Below, one piece after another: positions 21,160-32,627 of a stretch of DNA of 64,000 nt. A program made the translations under genes and the position numbers. The notes under the pieces were generated by a model that ran no database searches, had not been told where the DNA came from, and saw nothing but the letters and a program-made list of their open reading frames with translations. The first letter of the stretch is position 1; each line of letters starts with the position of its first letter. Source of the DNA: Stomoxys calcitrans (taxonomy: Eukaryota > Arthropoda > Insecta > Diptera > Muscidae); NCBI RefSeq assembly GCF_963082655.1, contig NC_081552.1, positions 194,150,098-194,214,097 on the forward strand, given 5' to 3'.

Positions 21160-22560
21160 ACTAGCTGACCCGGGCCTGCTCCGATGCGCCTTCTTTCACT
21201 TTATATGGAACAAAAGTTTCCTTGGAATACTTATTTTCGACAATTAAAGATCTTTTAGTGAAATACCATGCTAACGTGACTAACAGTTTAACAGTGCCTT
21301 TATCCGAATCCCATATGATCTTTATTGGTCTACGAATTTCAGTTTGGATGTAGGATGTACTCCATTCTTAAAATACTTCATTTCAGCCCGATATTCTCAT
21401 GATGTCTGATTTAGTGGTGTTTTCGGGGGAGATGTGGTCCCCCAGATACTTGGCCCTGAACAAATATCAGCATCGTGCTCTTATTGCCATTGGCTTAGGA
21501 GGAGTTTACACGATGAGTCGTCCCCCAAACACATGGCCCCAAAATAGGTTATCAAATTCGTTTTCTAATCTCAAATACTTTTCATTTGAGCCACATATTG
21601 GCATGGTCGAAAAATGTTAACCCTTTGGGGGTGTTTTGGGACAGGGGTGATGCCCTAAATACATGGTCCTTAATTTGGACGTCCGCTAGACAGTTGGCCC
21701 CTAATGTTGATATCAGATACGTGGTCTACTCCCACATACCTTTAATTAGAGCCCCATATTTCTATAGTCGGCGCAAACATGACCGGCTTGGGGGGTGTTT
21801 TGGGGGATGGGCGGCCACTCAGTGAGTTGGTCTTGAAAATATATATCGGATTCGTGTTCCACTTTAAAAGCCCTCCTATTTGAGCCTCGTATTGCAATAG
21901 TCAGAAAATATTTAGTATTTGGATGGTGTTGTGGGGTGGGGTTGCCCCAAAGACACTTTTCCCAAATATTGATATCAAATTCGTGCTTTAATCCCAAAGA
22001 CCTTTCATTTGAGCCCCATATTGCCATGGTTGTAAATTTGTCCCCTTTGGGGGATGTTTTTGGTAAGAGGCGGCCCCCCAAACACTTGTTCCCATATTTG
22101 GATATCAGATTCGTATTCTACATTCAAATACCTTTTATTTAAGCCCCATATTGCCATGGGCAGTAAATAAGTCCAGTTTGGGGGGTGTTATGGGGAAGGG
22201 GTGGACCCCCACAAACGTGGACCCACATTTCGATATTAGATTCGTATTCTAATCGCAAATATCTTTCATTTGAGTCCCATATTGCCATGGTCGGTAAATA
22301 TGTCCGATTTTGGGGTGTTTTGGGGGTTGGGGTGGTCCCCCTAGGACTTGGTCCAACAATTGGATATCAGATACGTTTTCTTAACCTAAATACCTTTCAT
22401 TTGAGTCCCATATTGTCGTGATTGGTCTAAATATATGTTTGGTAGGTTTTAGGGTGCGGCGGCCCCTCTAGGTACCCCATCCGAAATTTGGACACAAAAT
22501 TTCGCTTAAATCGCACTACCCATCTCCCAGATCTGGCATTTCTGAAAATTAGGATAAGGG
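21160..22560 (+). repeat. Family C interspersed repeat, near-complete copy with monomers of about 130 bp
   Basis: The 5' terminus is ACTAGCTGACCCGGGCCTGC, then CTTCTTTCACTTTATATGGA and a unique block with GACTAACAGTTTAACA. About eight monomers follow with CATTTGAGCCCCATATTGCC, GGGTGTTTTGGGG and TGGATATCAGATTCG. The spacing of TTGCCATGG is 130-131 bp at 22021, 22151 and 22282. The 3' block has GGGTACC-like TAGGTACCCCATCCGAAATT and AATTTCGCTTAAATCGCAC. The copy at 52080-54312 has the same ends in reverse, which defines the element. Confidence 0.82.
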
Positions 22561-23335
22561 AAGGGTTTTTGACCGATTTGGACCGTACATAGTTCAGATG
22601 TTGGAAGTCAAAACAGAACACTATGTCCAAAATTTCAGCCAAATTGGGTGAAAATTGATGCTTCCAGGGGCTCAAAAAGTCAAATCGGGAAATCAGTTTA
22701 TATGGGTGCTAAATCATGTTCTTGGCCGATTTGGACCGTATATGGCACAGTTATTGGAAGTCTTAACAGAACACCACATGCAAAATTTCAGCCAAATCGA
22801 ACAAAAATTAAGGCTACCAGGGGCTCAAGAAGTCAAATCGGGAGATCGGTTTATATGGGAGCTATATTCGGTTATAGAACGATTTGAACTGTACTTGAAC
22901 CAGTTATTGGAAGTCAGTACAGAACACTACATGCAAAAATTCAGCCAAATCGGAAAAATTGTGGTTTCCAGAGGCTCAAGAAGTCAAATCGGGAAATCGA
23001 TTTGTATGGAAGCTATATCTATATCCAACGACCTAAGTCAATTCTAAATATCCGTGCAAAATTTCAAGCGGCTAGCTTTACGCATTCGATCGCTATCGTG
23101 ATTTCGACAGACGGACGGACGGACATGACTATATCGATTCAGGATGTCGAGACGATCGAGAATATATATACTTTAAGGAGTCTTAGGTCAATATTTTAAG
23201 GTGTTACAAACGGTATGACTAGATTAGTATACCCCCATCCAATAGTGGTGGGTTAAAAATTTATTTTGCATGCTTAGTTCGGTCAGGGCGAATCTTATAT
23301 ACCCTCCACCATGGATCACATTTGTCAAGTTCTTT
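22560..23335 (-). repeat. Helentron/DINE-like island 5 (family B)
   Basis: About three monomers carry CTCAAGAAGTCAAATCGGGA. The element core follows in reverse (CGACAGACGGACGGACGGAC, GATCGAGAATATATATACTT, GGTGTTACAAACGG) and the TATACCC end (GTATACCCCCATCCAATAGT) at about 23228. A separate hairpin-end fragment follows at 23265-23335 (AGTTCGGTCAGGGCGAATCT). Confidence 0.78.
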
Positions 23336-23384
23336 GAATGAAATTTTTTTAACATATATTAGCTATATCAAGGATTGGAGGTGG

Positions 23385-25757
23385 TTCTCCATGCAGCATT
23401 CCTTCTCTGGCCAACGCTACATTGGGTTTAGAATAGCACAGATAGCGCTGAATCCGATAAGCTTCCGTAATAAGTTCAAAACCAACTGGACAAAATTCGG
23501 AAGACTACTCAGAAGAAGGCTTGGACAAGATAATATAGATTGCCCAAGCATAGAAGACATTGGCGACAATGTCAATAAGATTACGACTTCACTAGTGGGG
23601 TCTTTCGAAGAAAGTTGTCTTCAGTCTTCAGTCCAAGAAAACCCCGGTATGACCGGGCAGATACGCAATATTGGGAAAGAGGTCCACAGACTTTACAACA
23701 GAGCAAATGCAAGTTTTGCCCATGAACATTCCACTAAGAAACAGGGGCAAACTTCTCACATACAAAGAGTGCAGTCCGATTCAAGTTTAAACTCAATGAT
23801 AAGGGGCCTAATCTTTATAGCCGAGTCCGAACGGTGTGCCGCAGTGCGACACCTCTTTGGAGAAAAGTTTTACATGGCTTAGTACTCACAAATGTTGCCA
23901 GCATTAGGAGGGGAAACCACCGCTGAAAATTTTTTCTAATGGTCTCGCCATTATTCGAAGGAACAAGGGGATAAATTGTGGGTCTCATGACATAAATATA
24001 AAGGAGAAAGTGGCACAAGGCACTCCGGAGGGGAGCATTTTGTGACCGGCATAAATGACTTATTACGGATGCTATAAACCGTCTGCTATGCAGAAGATGT
24101 TATAATACTTCTTAGGGATAAGGATCCGAACCAGCTATGTAGAAGGACCGAAAGGGTCTTGCATATGGCAATGTCAACCCAGAGAAGACTGAAATATGCC
24201 TGTTCACGAGGAAGACGAAGGTGGGCCAATTTGACGCACTACGTTTCCTCAATAGAACGATTTCGATATCTGACAAGGTCAAATACTTAGGAGTGATTTT
24301 GGATAGGAAACTTAATTAGAAGTGTCACATTCAGGAGCGTACTGAGAAGGCTCACAGATGTTGGGTACTATGTAGACGGGCTATAGGCTCGAAATGGGGC
24401 ATGAATCCGAGGATAATTCACTGGCTCTACCGGAGCGTGATTAGACCAATACTGACTTACGCCTTAGTACTTTGGTGGACTGCTAAGGAGAAAAAGTTCA
24501 ACATAAGGACCATACAACAGGTTCGGAGAACATGTTGTCTTGGCATAGGCGGAGCGATGAGGACCACGCCCTCTAGGGCACTGGAGACTATTCTAGATAT
24601 CCGACCCATTGATATACGGATTATATGTGAGGTAGTCACTGCGGCTATGAGACTTAAGGCGATGGGAGAACGGATTGAGGATGGGAGCAGCTCATACCAT
24701 CATACGATATATCAAGGCGACGATACGAAACCTGGAAGGAAGGGAAGAGGTTTCCGATCGAATACCTGAGACGACACCTGAGATTGAGTGCGAGGCACTG
24801 TTGCCAGCGGCACAGTCTTGGATTGACGGAACCTTAGTATTGCCATCTGGAAGATCATGTTACACGGATAGATCAAAGCTAGAGGACAGAGTGCACCTGG
24901 GGTTCTACATTGAGAACCTTAGGACTGAGATCTGTTTTAGACTGCCTGACCATAATACGGTCTTGCAAGTGGAGATCCGGGCGATTACGGCATATGTTGT
25001 GCGGTGGTGTGGTGCTAAGTCGAGGACGTTGAGTATGAACATCTTTACGGGCAGTATACTGACCATCAGGGCAATAACAACCAGAAAGGTAAGGTTAAGG
25101 CTGAGGATGGCAAAATCCACATCGTTTGGATGCCGCGTCATAGCGGACTAAGGGGGCATGAAAAAGCAGACGATTGGGCAGTGAAGGCCAGAGGACTGCA
25201 TACAATAAACTTGTTTAACCAGAAGCCTTTAGGGTCAATGCAGTCCGAGTTAGGTCGTGGTCAACGAGAGAGCATGTTACACTGTGGAACAGCGAAACAG
25301 TCGGTAGGACGGGAAAATCCTATGGAGTGATCCGGATCGGTAGAGGACGAGGCTATTACTGAAAGTAAGTAAGAAGGGGGTCAGTATAGCCTTTGGTGTC
25401 ATAACGGGACACATAGGGCTGGGAGCTCACTTATTCCAAATTGGTACGGCAAGTGATAGCATGTGTAGGGCATGTGGCGAAGATGGTGAGACGTTGGAGC
25501 ATTTCCTATGTCATTGCCCGGCGGGTGGGTACACAATAGCAGACATGAACCAACTTAGGGAAGTGGTATGGAAAACAATTAAGGATTTTGTAAGTAGCAC
25601 GGAATTCCTAACTAAAAAATGTCTTTTTCTGGGTTACTTTTTAGTTTTGAGGGCGCACAACAAGCCGAATACCGGCTTAGGTGTATGTTCATAGCAGCAT
25701 GGAGCGGATTAATATCTGCAATTTCTTTTCAACCCTATTCTAACCTATCCACGCTCG
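23385..25757 (+). pseudogene. LINE A copy 3: endonuclease/RT linker, RT end, RNase H and 3' end, with SINE inside
   Basis: The 5' part is open within 23322-23882 and encodes the endonuclease end and linker (HSFSGQRYIGFRIAQ, NKFKTNWTKFGRLLRRRLG, EVHRLYNRA). A reverse-orientation SINE follows, then RT resumes near 23960 with much RT missing. The catalytic site reads VCYAEDVIIL (YADD changed to YAED). RNase H keeps VLQVEIRAITAY and HEKADDWAVKA, and the finger is CRACGEDGETLEHFLCHCPA at 25461. The 3' UTR ends near TCTAACCTATCC. Stops and deletions abound. Whether the 5' linker belongs to the same insertion is inferred from order and strand. Confidence 0.78.
23704..23957 (-). mobile_element. tRNA-derived SINE, copy 6, reverse orientation
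   Basis: The reverse complement runs from the head remnant GGCGAGACCATTAG through the body to CATGGGCAAAACTTGC. The head is truncated just inside the B box (CGAATAATGG in place of CGAATCCTGG). It adds the last codons to the long 23322-23882 frame, which is therefore a LINE-SINE chimera and not a gene. Confidence 0.82.
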
Positions 25758-26149
25758 ACACCCCTTACTGTTAGCTGTACTTTTCCCAATTCATGTGTTT
25801 TTGTGCAATGATAGATTTTTTGTCTACACAATTACACTTCTCCCAAGGCATACACATGATTCTGAGCATCTGTTGGAAGTCGTATTACTAGCTTTGAACG
25901 CTAGACAACGCCAACGGCTCTCGCTGCCACGAAGGTTCGAATCTCGGCCGGGCTCTGCCGAAGTTTTTAATTTTTAAGTTTTTTGTCATTTAATTTTACA
26001 CGCTTGTTTGTTTCTCCTTCGACGAGCCTAATGATCGAAGATTTTTTTTGTAAAATGCAAAAGGGTAAAGATTTTTAGCCAGCAAATTTACAAAAATATG
26101 CGAAAAATGGACATTTTTGGGATTTTTGTAAAAAAATCGTGCAAAAATT
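25758..26149. other. Low-complexity AT-rich DNA with a tRNA-like B box
   Basis: GAAGGTTCGAATCTCGGCCG at 25931-25950 contains a good B box (GGTTCGAATCT). About 25 bases upstream is CGCTAGACAACGCCAACGG. No cloverleaf can be drawn, so this is probably the head of a different decayed tRNA-derived SINE. The rest is A/T-rich. Confidence 0.35.
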
Positions 26150-27783
26150 ATTTTTGGTCGAAAGAACGCTATATTTCGAAGGAGTAAAGCTATCCGCTTG
26201 AAATTTTGCACAAATAATTCTTATAAGTGTAGGTCGGTTAGGATTGTAAATGGGCCATATCGGTCCATGTTTTGATATAGCTGCCCTATAAACCGAACTT
26301 GGATCTTGACTTCTTGAATCACTAGAGGACGCAATTCTTATCCGATTGAAATGAAATTTTGCACAACGTGTTTTGTTATGATATCCAACAACTGTACCAA
26401 GTATGGTACAAATCGGTCCATGTTTTGATATAGCTGTCATATAAACCGAACTTGGATCTTGACTTCATGAATCACTAGAGGGCGCAATTCTTATCCGATG
26501 AGGCTGGACTTTAGCATGAGTTGGTTTGTTATGAATTCCAACAACTGTGCTAAGTATGGCTGAAATCGATCCATAACCTGATATAGCTGTCATATAAACC
26601 GATCTCGGATCTTGACTTCTTGAGCCTCTAGAGGGCGCAATTCCTATCCGATTTGGCTAAAATTCGGCATGACATGTTTCGTTATGGCTTTCAACAACCG
26701 TGCTAAGTATGGTTCGAATCGGTCCATAACCTTATATAGCTATCATATAAACCGATTTGGGATCTTGACTTCTTGAGCCTCTAGAGGGCGCAATTCCTAT
26801 CCGATTTGGCTGAAATTCGGCATGAAGTGTTTCGTTATGACTTTCAATAACTGTGCTAAGTATGGTGGAAATAGGTCCATAGCCTTATATAGCTGCCATA
26901 TAAACCGATCTGGGATCTTGACTTCTTGAGCCACTAGAGGGCGCAATTTTTATCCGATTTGACTAAAATTTTGCATGAAGTGTTTCGTTATGACTTTCAA
27001 CAACTGTGCTTAGTATGGTGAAAATCGGTCCATAACCTTATATAGCTGCCATATAAACCGATCTGGGATCGTGACTTCTTGAGCCACTAAAGGGCGCAAT
27101 TTTTATCCGATTTGACTAACATTTTGCATGAAGTGTTTCGTTATAGCTTTCAACAACTGTGCTAAGTATGGTGGAAATAGGTCCATAACCTTATATAGCT
27201 GCAATGAAACCCGATCTGGGGTCTTGACTTCTTAAGCCACTAGAGGGCGCAATTCCTATCCGATTTGGCTGAAATTCGGCATGAAGTGTTTCGTTATGAC
27301 TTTCAATAACGGCCAAGTATGGTGGAAATGGGTCTAAACCTTATATAGCTGCCATATAAACCGATCTGGGAACGTGAATTTTGAGCACCTAGAGGGCGCC
27401 ATAATTATCCGCTTTAGCTGAAGTTTTGTACAACGGTTTCTCCAAAGAACTTCAACATACGTGTCAAATATGGTCTGAATCGGTATATAGCTGGATACAG
27501 CTCCTATATAAACCGATCTCCCTATTTTACTCTTAAGCCCCTAAAGGGCGCAATTCTTTTTCAAATTGGCTGAAATTTTACATAATGACTTCTACTATGA
27601 TCTGCAATATTCATTTCAATGATGGTCTGAATCGGACCACAACTTGGTATAACTCCAATAGCATAACAATTCTTTTCATGAATCCTTTGTTTGGCTAAAA
27701 AGAGATATCGGGAAAAGAACTCCGATCCATAGGGGAGGGTATATAAGATTCGGGCCGCCCGAACTTAACACGCTTTTACTTGT
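26150..27783 (+). repeat. Helentron/DINE-like island 6 (family B), regular 153-bp array
   Basis: It begins inside the core (TTCGAAGGAGTAAAGCTATC, GAAATTTTGCACAAATAATT, GTGTAGGTCGGTTAGGATTG). About nine monomers with GGATCTTGACTTCTTGA follow; the first two occurrences, at 26301 and 26454, are exactly 153 bp apart. It ends with the subterminal block (GATATCGGGAAAAGAACTC, GGGAGGGTATATAAG) and hairpin TTCGGGCCGCCCGAA at 27749-27763, then CACGCTTTTACTTGTT. Confidence 0.85.
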
Positions 27784-28909
27784 TACATATTATGAAGAGC
27801 GGCAGAAGAAGCTGCACTGTTATTTGCGTCTAGAACGAGCATACCGTCATGTCGCCTATACCGTTCTGAGTACGGACGGCAGCGGAAAACAAGGACCTAC
27901 TGCCATTTCTGTAACAATTCAGTTTGTGCAGAGCATTCAACACTTATGCATCGATGCTACACGTGCACATATGTTATGTTGGACGAGGGACAAAAACGTT
28001 CAAAATGACACTTGAGTTGCAGCTCTCAAAACTGGAATACAGTTATCCCTTGATAGTTTATATCGGCCGACTGTAAGATATTTTTTTGAAATTCGTACTT
28101 TAAGCTACCAAAACGTACAAAAGGGCACTTCATTTACAGATTGAGCTACAGCTCTCCAAATTGGAATACAGGTACACCTTGACATTGGGTTTATCATCGG
28201 ATGTAGCGAAGCTCATCGGAAGTATGCTAGTTTTATATGAACCGATTCTTTGTAGTTCTTCATAAATATGTACATACCAGGGATATTTTAATGCAGTGAA
28301 ACTATAACATACCTGAAAAAAAGAATAAAAAACTTATTAATACAAATAATAGCAGCAAGAGTTTTTAAAATATCCCGATAGTCGAGTTGGATTACACTGG
28401 TGCAGACATGGTGGGTTCGCTTTGGACCCGAAATTATATTCTGGAACTACAACATTAAAACTTTGGTATCTCAATGGTTTTAAATTGTATAAGTCGAAAC
28501 ATTTAACAAACGGCCATGCTAACCTAAGGCGGCAGTAAGGTAGTGTGTTATTTGTCTGCCATCGATTTTTTAGTATATGATTCATGGCGTTGAGCAAATA
28601 CAATTCAAGGAGGCCCATTTCAAAGCAACAGTTTCTTGTTTATTATTCATATATTCCAAAATCTTTTTGGCTAATCGGTCTTCCAAACATTGTTGTTGAC
28701 TTATTTTATGACTAATTGTTGTTGCATATTTTTTTTTCTTTTATTTCTATTTTATCTGGTCTTTAATGCAAAAATTATGCACCATAAATATTGTGCGGTT
28801 TAACTACAATAACCACATAAACGAAAAAAGCACCAAGAAAAGATAGAAATCATTTTTTTATTTTTAGTGCTTAATAACAACGAACTGGCAAAATATGAAC
28901 AATGCTTAT
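27784..28909. other. Unclassified DNA with two diverged direct repeats
   Basis: The blocks near 27985-28075 and 28105-28200 share CAAAACGTNCAAAA, CAGCTCTC and TTGGAATACAG-type strings, about 120 bp apart. The 63-codon frame at 27824-28015 and the 93-codon minus frame at 28337-28618 show no domain I know. The latter is AT-poor for this region and could be a fragment of an unrecognised element. Confidence 0.35.
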
Positions 28910-30372
28910 TAAAAAAAAGCGTGCTAAGTTCGGCCGGGCCGAATCTTATATACCCTCCACCATGAATCGCATTTGTCGAGTTCTTCTCCCGGCATCTCTT
29001 CTTAGGCAAAACAGGATATAAGAAATGATTTGCTCTGCTATTAGAGCGATATCAAGATATGGTCCGGTTTGGACTACAATTAAATTATATGTTGGAGACA
29101 TGTGTAAAATGTCAGTCAATTCGAATAAGGATTGCGCCCTTTGGGGGCTCAAGAATTAAAATAGAGCGATCGATTTATATGGGAGCTGTATCAGGCTATA
29201 GACCGATTCATACCATAATAAACACGTATGTTGATGGTCATGACATGGATCCGTCGTACAAAATTTCAGGCAAATCGGATGATAATTGCGATCTCTAGAG
29301 GCTGAAGAAGTCAAGATCACAGATCGGTTTATATGGCAGCTATATCAGGTTATGAACCAATTTGAACGTTTTTTGACATAGGTGTTGAAAGGAAGAATAA
29401 AATACGTCTTGCAAAATTTCCGCCAAATCGGATAAGAATTGCGCCCCCTAGAAGCTCAAGAAGTTAAGTCCCCAGATCTGTTTATATGACATCTATATCA
29501 GGTTTTGAACCGATTTGAACCATACTTGGCACAGTTGTTGGATATCATAACAAAACACGTCGTGCAAAATTTCATTCCAATCGGATAAGAATTGCGCACT
29601 CTAGAGGCTCAAGAAGTCAAGACCCAAGATCGGTTTATATGGCAGCTATATCAGGTTATGTACCGATTTAAACCAAACTTGGCACAGTTATTGGATATCA
29701 TAAAAAAACACGTCGTGCAAAGTTTCATTCCAATCGGATAAGAATTGCGCACTCTAGAGGCTCAAGAAGTCAAGACCCCAGATCGGTTTATATGGCAGCT
29801 ATATCAAAACATGGACCAATTTGAACCATACTTGGCACAGTTGTTGGATATCATAAAAAACACGTCGTGCAAAATTTCATTCTAATCGGATAAGAATTGC
29901 GCACTCTAGAGGCTCAAAAAGTCAAGATCCAAGATCGGTTTATATGACAGCTATATAGGGTTATAGACCGATTTGAATCATACTTGGCACAGTTGTTGGA
30001 TATCATAATAAAACAAAAAAAAAATTGCATCCCAATCGGATAAGAATTGTGCACTCTAGAGACCCAAGATCGGTTTATATGTCAGCTGTAACAAAACATG
30101 GACCGATTTGGCCCATTTACAATCCCAACCGACCTACACTAATAAAAAGTATTTGTGCAAAATTTTAAGCGGCTAGCTTCACTCCTTCGAAAGCTAGCGT
30201 GCTTTCGACAGACAGACGGACGGACGGACAGACACGGCTAGATCGACTTAAAATGTCATAGACGATCAAGAATATATATACTTTATGGGGTCTCAGGTGC
30301 ATATTTCGAGGTGTTACAAACAGAATGACGAAATTAGTATACCCCCATCCTATGGTGGAGGGTATAATAAAT
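28910..30372 (-). repeat. Helentron/DINE-like element, complete copy (family B)
   Basis: Both ends are present. The left end is AAAAGCGTGCTAAG with hairpin TTCGGCCGGGCCGAA at 28929-28943, then ATCTTATATACCCTCCACCA and GTCGAGTTCTTCTCCCGGCA. Seven or eight monomers follow. The core in reverse is AGACGGACGGACGGACAGAC and GATCAAGAATATATATACTT. The right end is the palindrome from TATACCCCCATCC to GGAGGGTATA at 30338-30366. There is no coding capacity. This is the best reference copy for the family. Confidence 0.88.
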
Positions 30373-31437
30373 ATGAAACATAAAACCGGAATATTTCCTA
30401 CAAATAAAGCAAATAGAAATTTTTTATTTTAGCTTACTCTATTGATATAAATAGAATGCTTGATCTTGACCCTTATAGGGTCATTCTCAAATTACAACCC
30501 ATTGTGCATCGTTAGCAGTTATTGAAAATTCTGAAAAGATGCCATTGAATACGAAATCTGTCTTAAGGGCAATATATAATCGGTATTTTACAGTGCACAT
30601 AACAAATATTTTCCATGAATTGACAAGATTCGCAGTTATTCGCTATTTTCTGACATTTTCATTGTAAACACCGTTTATGGCTTTTTCATTTAATTAAAAT
30701 TCAATAAAAGTTATTATTATCTTTTAACATTAACGGTTTATGGCTTTTGAGCCATCATTTGTTCATTTGTTCTTCCAGAATATTTATGTTATCGCGACAC
30801 TGATTTGCTGAAATGCTAATGACCATCAATTCTTGGGAATATAATTCAGGTTCCCCGTTTATTGGGAATTTATACGATCCATAATTTCTTATCTTCAACA
30901 GGCAAATAAACCGTTTTGATATTTCTTGACATCAATGCATGCTTTCAAATAAATTGAGATTTGATTGATTATAGGATTTGGGAATTTATCATAATTTGGT
31001 GGGAAAAGAAAAGAAATGAAGAAACTTCAGAAAGAAGATTGAAGATGAGAACTTTTACAGCCAAAGTTCTATTATTCTTTTTTTTTTTTTTTGTTTTGGC
31101 TTGGCTTTGGTTTCTATGGCCAATAAAAATAATGTGGGAATAGACTTCTTTAAAATGAAAAGCCTTTTTAATGGGAGTTTACCACTCATAAAAAGGGGGA
31201 TAATTTACGTTTATAATCAAATCAAAATGATTTCTGGCGCTCTTTAATATTTATGGGCTTCGCCATTTAATGAGAGGCATACTAATCTCGTAGTTCCGTT
31301 TGTAACGCTTTTCCGTCAATCTACAATAGCTATATTCGTTCATCTGCCTATCTTTCGAATATTGATAAAATTTTACAAATTCATTATTTAAGGCATTTGT
31401 ATTGACGTAGTATTTTTTTCAAGAGAGATTTATAAAA
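30373..31437. other. AT-rich DNA without a recognised gene
   Basis: It contains two copies of a CATTAACGGTTTATGGCTTTT-like motif (30665 and 30728). A T16 run lies near 31078. The 60-codon frame at 30961-31143 spans it and is not convincing. Confidence 0.4.
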
Positions 31438-32241
31438 AAACCAGTAAGGAAAGACAAAAGTCGGGTGGAGCTGACTATATAATACCCTATACCTACCCTT
31501 CAATCATAAATTCGGGCAATATATATGTATATGATAACTATACCTAAATCTGAACCGACTATTAAACAGATCGTTTGAAAATTTTTGTTACTATGGCCAT
31601 ATAAGTGCAAATCTGGCAATAAATATGTATGGGTGCTACATCCAAATATGAACCGATTTTGATGAAATCTCGTACATATGTTAAGATCAGTAACATAACA
31701 ATTCGTGCCAAATTTTATGCAGATCGGTTGAAAATTGTAGCTTCTATGGCCATTTAAGTGCAAATCGGGCGATACATATATATGGGAGCTATATCTAAAT
31801 CTGAACCGATTTTGATGAAATTTTGCAAATATGTTAAAATCAGTGACGAAACATTCCTTGCCAAGTTTTGTGCAGATCGGTTGAAAATTGTTGCTACTAG
31901 GGCCATTTAAGTGCAAATCGGGCGATACATATATATGGGAGCTATATCTAAATCTGAACCGATTTGGATGAAATTTTGCAAAAGTATTAAAATCAGTAAC
32001 AAAACAATCCATGCCCAATTTTGTGCAGATCGGTTGAAACTTGTAGCTACTAGGGCCATTTAAATGCAAATTGGACGATGCATATATATGGGAGCTATAT
32101 CTAAATCTGAACCGATTTGGATGAAAATTTGCGGATATGTTAAGATTGCGGATATGTTAAGATTGGTACACAATCTGTGCCAAATTTTGTGCAGATTGGT
32201 TGAAAAGTGTCCTTACTACGCCTATTTAAGTGCAAATCGGG

Positions 32242-32321
<80 letters not shown>

Positions 32322-32620
32322 GAGCTATATCTAAATCTGAACCGATTTTTATCAAAATCAATAACGTTTGTCCTTGGGCCAAACGAATGTGCAAAATTTC
32401 GTGATGATTGGACAACAAATACGACCTGAACTTTGATTAAAAGAATACATGGACTCACAGACGGACAGATGCACATGGCTAAATCGAATCAGAAAGTGAT
32501 TTTGAGTCCATCGGTATACTTACCAATGGGTCCAGATCTTCTCCTTCTTAGCGTTGCAAACAAATGCTCAAATCTATAATACCCTATTCCACAGTGGTGG
32601 TGTAGGGTATACAAATTAAA
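31438..32620. repeat. Family D two-hairpin element, complete copy
   Basis: The left end is CCAGTAAGGAAAGACAAAAG followed by AGTCGGGTGGAGCTGACT (a short hairpin). Four to five monomers follow with GGGCGATACATATATATGGG and GAGCTATATCTAAATCTGAA. Starts at 31766, 31919 and 32072 are exactly 153 bp apart. A TA expansion follows, then an anchor with CAGACGGACAGATG and a right-end hairpin from ATACCCTATTCC to TAGGGTAT. The architecture parallels family B although the sequence differs. The 189-codon minus frame here exists because 153 is a multiple of three. Confidence 0.8.
32244..32319. repeat. (TA)n microsatellite, 76 bp
   Basis: A pure TA run inside the ATACATATATATGGGAGC motif of a family D monomer. 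The same position holds only three or four TA units in neighbouring monomers, so it expanded in place. It explains the tyrosine-isoleucine reading frames in all registers. Confidence 0.97.
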
Positions 32621-32627
32621 AAATTGT

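Noticed and set aside
23322..23882. 186-codon gene
   Set aside because: It is a chimera of DINE end, LINE linker and reverse SINE in one accidental frame.
28337..28618. 93-codon minus frame as host exon
   Set aside because: No family match, no clear splice sites, and diverged direct repeats lie just upstream; kept only as a note in the region entry.
32140..32476. Tyr-Ile repeat proteins in several frames
   Set aside because: They are translations of the TA microsatellite inside a family D monomer.
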